Source: Clostridia bacterium (GTDB lineage Bacteria > Bacillota > Clostridia > Oscillospirales > CAG-272). Taken from it: DNA of 9,036 nucleotides. The stretch covers positions 1 to 9,036 of the forward strand of contig JAFTXB010000074.1 of the NCBI GenBank assembly GCA_017461825.1, in the 5' to 3' direction. Shown here piece by piece: positions 5,577-9,036 of this stretch. The stretch's first letter is position 1. Every line of letters starts with the position of its first letter. Both the position numbers and the translations under genes were made by a program. Below the pieces are notes generated by a model. It worked only from the letters and a program-made list of their open reading frames with translations, was not told the DNA's origin and did not search any database.

Positions 5577-6455
5577 ATGAAGCTAACCGAAATTTTAAAG
5601 CGAGACACGCTGTCGCTGTCCTTTGAGGTGTTTCCTCCCAAGACCGACACGGCTTTTGAAAGTGTAAAATCTGCCGTTGAAGAGATTGCGTCACTTCGTC
5701 CCGCTTTTATGAGTGTGACATACGGTGCGGGCGGCGGAACAAGTAAATATACACTTGATATTGCCAAGGATATCAAACGGCGGTATGATGTTCCCACGCT
5801 GGCACACCTTACCTGCGTGTCATCTACAAAAGACACTGTGCGCGATAAGATCGAGGCAATGCGGGCGGCGGGCATCGAAAATATCATGGCTTTGCGCGGC
5901 GACATTCCCGAGGACAGAATGGGAGAGGATCGCTCTCTTTGGGCGTATCATCACGCGGTCGATCTCATTCGGGAGCTTCGTGAGAGCGGTGCCGATTTTT
6001 GTATCGGAGGCGCATGCTATCCCGAGATCCACCCCGAAAGTACCAATCAAAAGGATGACATTTTTTATCTCAAGGAAAAGATCGATGCCGGCTGTCAGTT
6101 TCTCACCACGCAAATGTTTTTTGACAATAACCTGCTGTATAATTTTCTGTACAAGATCCGCGAGGCGGGGATCACGGTTCCCGTGGTTGCGGGTATCATG
6201 CCCATTACAAACGCCAAGCAGGTCGAGCGCGCTGTCAAACTGTCGGGGTCATTTATGCCACAACGCTTCAAGGCATTGGTCGATAAATTCGGTTCCGATC
6301 CCGCCGCTATGAAGCAGGCAGGAATTGCTTATGCTACCGATCAGATCATCGATCTGTTTGCAAATAATATTACAAACGTACATGTTTATTCAATGAACAA
6401 GCCCGATGTTGCCGAAAAAATACAGAGCAACCTGTCGGATATACTGGGCAAATGA
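5577..6455 (+). CDS. metF: methylenetetrahydrofolate reductase
   Basis: The 292-residue product is a full-length bacterial MTHFR, an FAD-containing (beta/alpha)8 barrel that reduces 5,10-methylene-THF to 5-methyl-THF in the cytoplasm. Family motifs seen are SFEVFPPKT (15-23, catalytic Glu17), SVTYGAGGG (46-54), HLTC (77-80), ALRGD (105-109, Asp109 placed to bind folate), GGACYPEIHPE (144-154), TTQMFFD (177-183), AGIMPI (205-210) and the C-terminal NNITNVHVYSMNKP (263-276). The frame is open upstream, but the ATG at 5577 with its AGAAGG site and the MKLTEILKR start fit the family. It is the first gene of the metF-activation protein-metH operon and supplies the methyl donor for MetH. The downstream gene overlaps by ATGA. 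The long structured leader suggests control after transcription start. Confidence 0.97.
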   Translation: MKLTEILKRDTLSLSFEVFPPKTDTAFESVKSAVEEIASLRPAFMSVTYGAGGGTSKYTLDIAKDIKRRYDVPTLAHLTCVSSTKDTVRDKIEAMRAAGIENIMALRGDIPEDRMGEDRSLWAYHHAVDLIRELRESGADFCIGGACYPEIHPESTNQKDDIFYLKEKIDAGCQFLTTQMFFDNNLLYNFLYKIREAGITVPVVAGIMPITNAKQVERAVKLSGSFMPQRFKALVDKFGSDPAAMKQAGIAYATDQIIDLFANNITNVHVYSMNKPDVAEKIQSNLSDILGK

Positions 6456-7063
6456 GTGAGAGGATGCGCCAATTTCACCTTTCACCCTGTCAAAATATCA
6501 AGGCAATTTTGTCGTATATGGGGTGTCGAAAGGCTACTGCTGAGGTATTGGAGCTTGTTCACGATGTGATACGTGAAACCGAGGGGATCTTTTCCGATCG
6601 GATATGCTACCGTGAGTTCGATGTATGGGTCGACGGAGACACGGTTGACCTCACGTTTGCCAAGGTTCAAAGCCGATCGCTTGCCGACTTTTTGCACAAC
6701 GATGCGGCGGTACTGGTTTTTGCCGCAACGGTGGGGTTGGAGATCGACCGCCTGATTGCGAAATACACACGCATATCGCCCTCGCGCGCTCTCGCTTTGC
6801 AGGCGGTTGGTACCGAGCGCGTGGAACGCCTTTGCGATACTTTTTGCGACCATATGCGCATGGAGTACGATAACGAAGGCTTGTGGATCCGTCCGCGCTT
6901 CAGCCCCGGCTACGGCGATCTTTCCCTGGAGCTTCAAAAGGATATTTTCAAAGCCCTCGATTGTCCGCGAAGGATCGGGCTGACATTAAATGACAGTATG
7001 CTGATGTCCCCCACCAAGTCGGTTACGGCAATTGTAGGATTGAGAGAAAGAGAAATTATATGA
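6452..7063 (+). CDS. stand-alone methionine synthase activation-domain protein
   Basis: The 203-residue protein resembles the C-terminal SAM-binding activation domain of cobalamin-dependent methionine synthase (Met_synt_B12 fold), here as a separate polypeptide. The key stretch is IRPRFSPGYGD (146-156): Arg149-x3-Gly-Tyr lines up with the SAM-binding R-x3-GY of E. coli MetH. A C-terminal LTLNDSMLMSPTKSVTAIVG (177-196) is typical of the split form. By family knowledge it binds SAM and docks on MetH when the cofactor is oxidised to cob(II)alamin, so that reductive methylation restores methylcobalamin; the electron donor, probably a flavodoxin or ferredoxin, is not in the window. A split arrangement of this kind is known from Thermotoga (TM0268/TM0269). 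It overlaps metF and metH by 4 bp ATGA at both ends, which implies tight translational coupling and near-equal amounts of the three proteins. Confidence 0.92.
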   Translation: MSERMRQFHLSPCQNIKAILSYMGCRKATAEVLELVHDVIRETEGIFSDRICYREFDVWVDGDTVDLTFAKVQSRSLADFLHNDAAVLVFAATVGLEIDRLIAKYTRISPSRALALQAVGTERVERLCDTFCDHMRMEYDNEGLWIRPRFSPGYGDLSLELQKDIFKALDCPRRIGLTLNDSMLMSPTKSVTAIVGLREREII

Positions 7064-9036
7064 ACATCAAAGAGTTATTAAAGAATCAGACCGTTATACT
7101 TGACGGTGGTATGGGAACGCTGTTGCAGGCAGCGGGCTTGCGCCCGGGAGAGCATCCCGAGGAGTGGAATCTCACCCATTCCGATGTCATACAAGGCGTT
7201 CACCGCGCGTATTTTGACGCGGGAAGCCATGTGGTCAATACCAATACGTTTGGCGCGAATACACTTAAATTCACATCTGAGAAACTGGATGAGATCGTGC
7301 GCGCGGCGGTGGAAAACGCCAAAGCGGCACGCGATGCGTCGAGCGGTACACAGGAAAAATTCATAGCGCTTGACATAGGCCCCACAGGAAAACTGCTCAA
7401 GCCGTACGGAGATCTTGATTTTGAGGATGCGGTATCGGTCTTTGCCGAAACGGTTCGGTTGGGTGTCAAATACGGAGTTGATCTCATCATGATCGAGACC
7501 ATGAACGACAGCTATGAAACCAAAGCGGCTCTGCTTGCCGCAAAAGAAAACAGTACACTGCCCGTGTTTGTTTCCAACGCGTACGGTGAGGATGGCAAGC
7601 TGATGACGGGCGCATCCCCTGAGGCAATGGTTGCCATGCTGGAGGGGATGGGAGCCGATGCCATTGGTGTCAACTGTTCACTCGGTCCCCAGCAATTGAG
7701 GCCTGTGGTGGAAAAATACCTGCATTGCGCATCAATCCCCGTTTTGCTCAAGCCCAACGCAGGCTTGCCGCAAAGTGTGAACGGACAGACCGTATACGAT
7801 GTCACGCCTTTCGACTTTGCCAATGAGGTTACCGGGATGCTAAAGCAGGGTGTGCGTGTTGCAGGCGGTTGTTGCGGTACCACTCCCGCATATATTTCGG
7901 AATTGACCGCACATGCCCAAAATATCAAATCGCATTCGATTTCTCAAAAGCAAAACACTGTCGTTTCGTCATATACGCACACCGTTGCTTTTGGTGAGAT
8001 GCCGATCCTCATCGGTGAGCGCATCAACCCCACGGGAAAGAAACGTTTCAAACAGGCGTTGATCGAAAACGACATCGACTATATTTTGCAGGAAGGGCTC
8101 AATCAGCAGGAAAGGGGAGTGCATATCCTTGACGTGAATGTCGGACTTCCCGATATTGACGAATGCGAAATGCTTTGCCGCGCGACTTGTGAGCTACAGG
8201 CGATCATTGATCTTCCCTTGCAGATCGACACCTCCGACCCGTGCGCTATGGAGGTTGCCTTGCGCCGTTACAATGGTAAAGCGATGATCAACTCGGTCAA
8301 CGGAAAAAACGAGAGCATGCGCGCAATTTTTCCGTTGGTCAAAAAATACGGAGGCGTTGTGGTTGCGCTGACGCTGGACGAGGACGGTATTCCCGCAAAC
8401 GCCGATGGACGTGTTGCCATTGCAAAAAAGATCCTGCAAACGGCAGGGGAGTACGGAATTGACAAAAAAGACATTGTCTTTGATCCGCTTGCGATGACTG
8501 TCAGCGCAGATCCGCGTGCGGCGGTTGAAACGCTTTTGGCAGTGCGCCGTATCCGCGAGGAGCTGGGATGTCACACTTCACTTGGCGTATCCAATGTGTC
8601 GTTCGGACTACCGCAGCGTGACGCAGTCAACAGCACCTTCTTTGCGCAAGCGATGGAAAACGGTCTGTCCGCCGCCATCATGAATCCCTATTCGGTGGAT
8701 ATGTTAAAGGTGTGGTATGCGTACCGTGTTTTGCACGGACAGGATGAAAACTGTGCCGATTACATTGCCTTTACAGCACGATGTGCCGAGACAGCCACGG
8801 TTTCGGCACAAGCCCCCATCGGTGCGGTAGCCCCCATGACCGAGGGCGAGACACCCTTGCAAAAAGCGATCCTCAAAGGCTTACGAGAGCAGGCAGGGGA
8901 GTTGACCCATGCAATGCTGGAGAACACCGAGCCGATGACCGTTGTGCAAAATGAGATCATCCCCGCGCTCGACCGAGTGGGCAGAGGCTTTGAGAAAAAA
9001 ACAGTATATCTGCCACAGCTTTTGATGAGTGCGGAG
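7060..9036 (+). CDS. metH: cobalamin-dependent methionine synthase, 3' end cut by window edge
   Basis: 659 residues are visible before the window ends. Domain order is that of MetH. The homocysteine-binding barrel (about 1-290) has LDGGMGT (14-20), the zinc ligands Cys206 in GVNCS, and Cys271-Cys272 in GGCCGTTP. The methyl-THF-binding (pterin) barrel (about 313-575) has IGERINPTGKK (318-328), LDVNVG (357-362), QIDTSDP (388-394) and SLGVSNVSFGLP (507-518). The helical cobalamin cap domain begins near 595 and the sequence stops at KTVYLPQLLMSAE. The cobalamin-binding DxHxxG domain lies beyond the window. The enzyme transfers the methyl group from 5-methyl-THF to homocysteine through cobalamin. 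The start overlaps the activation-protein stop; the SD is a weak GAGAAAGAG, so translation is probably coupled. Because the activation domain is separate, I expect the missing end to stop after the B12 domain. Confidence 0.97.
   Translation, partial: MNIKELLKNQTVILDGGMGTLLQAAGLRPGEHPEEWNLTHSDVIQGVHRAYFDAGSHVVNTNTFGANTLKFTSEKLDEIVRAAVENAKAARDASSGTQEKFIALDIGPTGKLLKPYGDLDFEDAVSVFAETVRLGVKYGVDLIMIETMNDSYETKAALLAAKENSTLPVFVSNAYGEDGKLMTGASPEAMVAMLEGMGADAIGVNCSLGPQQLRPVVEKYLHCASIPVLLKPNAGLPQSVNGQTVYDVTPFDFANEVTGMLKQGVRVAGGCCGTTPAYISELTAHAQNIKSHSISQKQNTVVSSYTHTVAFGEMPILIGERINPTGKKRFKQALIENDIDYILQEGLNQQERGVHILDVNVGLPDIDECEMLCRATCELQAIIDLPLQIDTSDPCAMEVALRRYNGKAMINSVNGKNESMRAIFPLVKKYGGVVVALTLDEDGIPANADGRVAIAKKILQTAGEYGIDKKDIVFDPLAMTVSADPRAAVETLLAVRRIREELGCHTSLGVSNVSFGLPQRDAVNSTFFAQAMENGLSAAIMNPYSVDMLKVWYAYRVLHGQDENCADYIAFTARCAETATVSAQAPIGAVAPMTEGETPLQKAILKGLREQAGELTHAMLENTEPMTVVQNEIIPALDRVGRGFEKKTVYLPQLLMSAE

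Noticed and set aside
7512..7928. Minus-strand open frames inside metH and metF
   Set aside because: They are shadows of strongly coding plus-strand genes, without ribosome binding sites or recognisable motifs.

Overview
The window looks like ordinary chromosomal DNA from an anaerobic Firmicute, most likely a gut-type Clostridia member (Oscillospirales or Christensenellales-like; this is inference). The support is strong AAGGAGG-type ribosome binding sites, textbook SigA promoters, a DUF6062-type protein, an MnmM/YtqB-family tRNA methyltransferase, and a methionine synthase whose reactivation domain is a separate gene. I see no insertion sequence, prophage, CRISPR array, tRNA or rRNA.

Layout. 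Positions 1-2372 are on the minus strand: a HAD-family phosphatase (1722-2372), then a ROK-family sugar kinase (663-1622) driven by a near-perfect promoter at 1669-1697, then an alpha/beta hydrolase (1-651) that runs off the left edge and is translationally close-coupled to the kinase. A 95 bp divergent control region (2373-2467) separates these from a plus-strand operon: DUF6062 protein (start best placed at 2513), MnmM-like tRNA methyltransferase (3226-3780), lipoprotein D,D-carboxypeptidase of the VanY/M15 type (3782-4642) and an SGNH/GDSL hydrolase (4655-5329). That operon ends in a strong intrinsic terminator at 5337-5377.

A second plus-strand operon follows. Promoter 5403-5431 leads through a leader of about 140 nt that can form several mutually exclusive hairpins. 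It then reads metF (5577-6455), a stand-alone MetH activation-domain protein (6452-7063) and metH (7060 to beyond the right edge). These three genes are joined by 4 bp ATGA overlaps and form a methyl-transfer unit: MetF makes 5-methyl-THF, MetH transfers the methyl group to homocysteine through cobalamin, and the small protein is expected to bind SAM and rescue oxidised cobalamin on MetH.

I found no obviously new biological system. The points most worth checking are the structured metF leader, which matches no riboswitch class I can recall, and the twin C-x2-C...C-x2-H motif repeat in the DUF6062 protein. No stretch over 300 bases lacks a gene; the longest gap (5330-5576) holds the terminator, promoter and leader.
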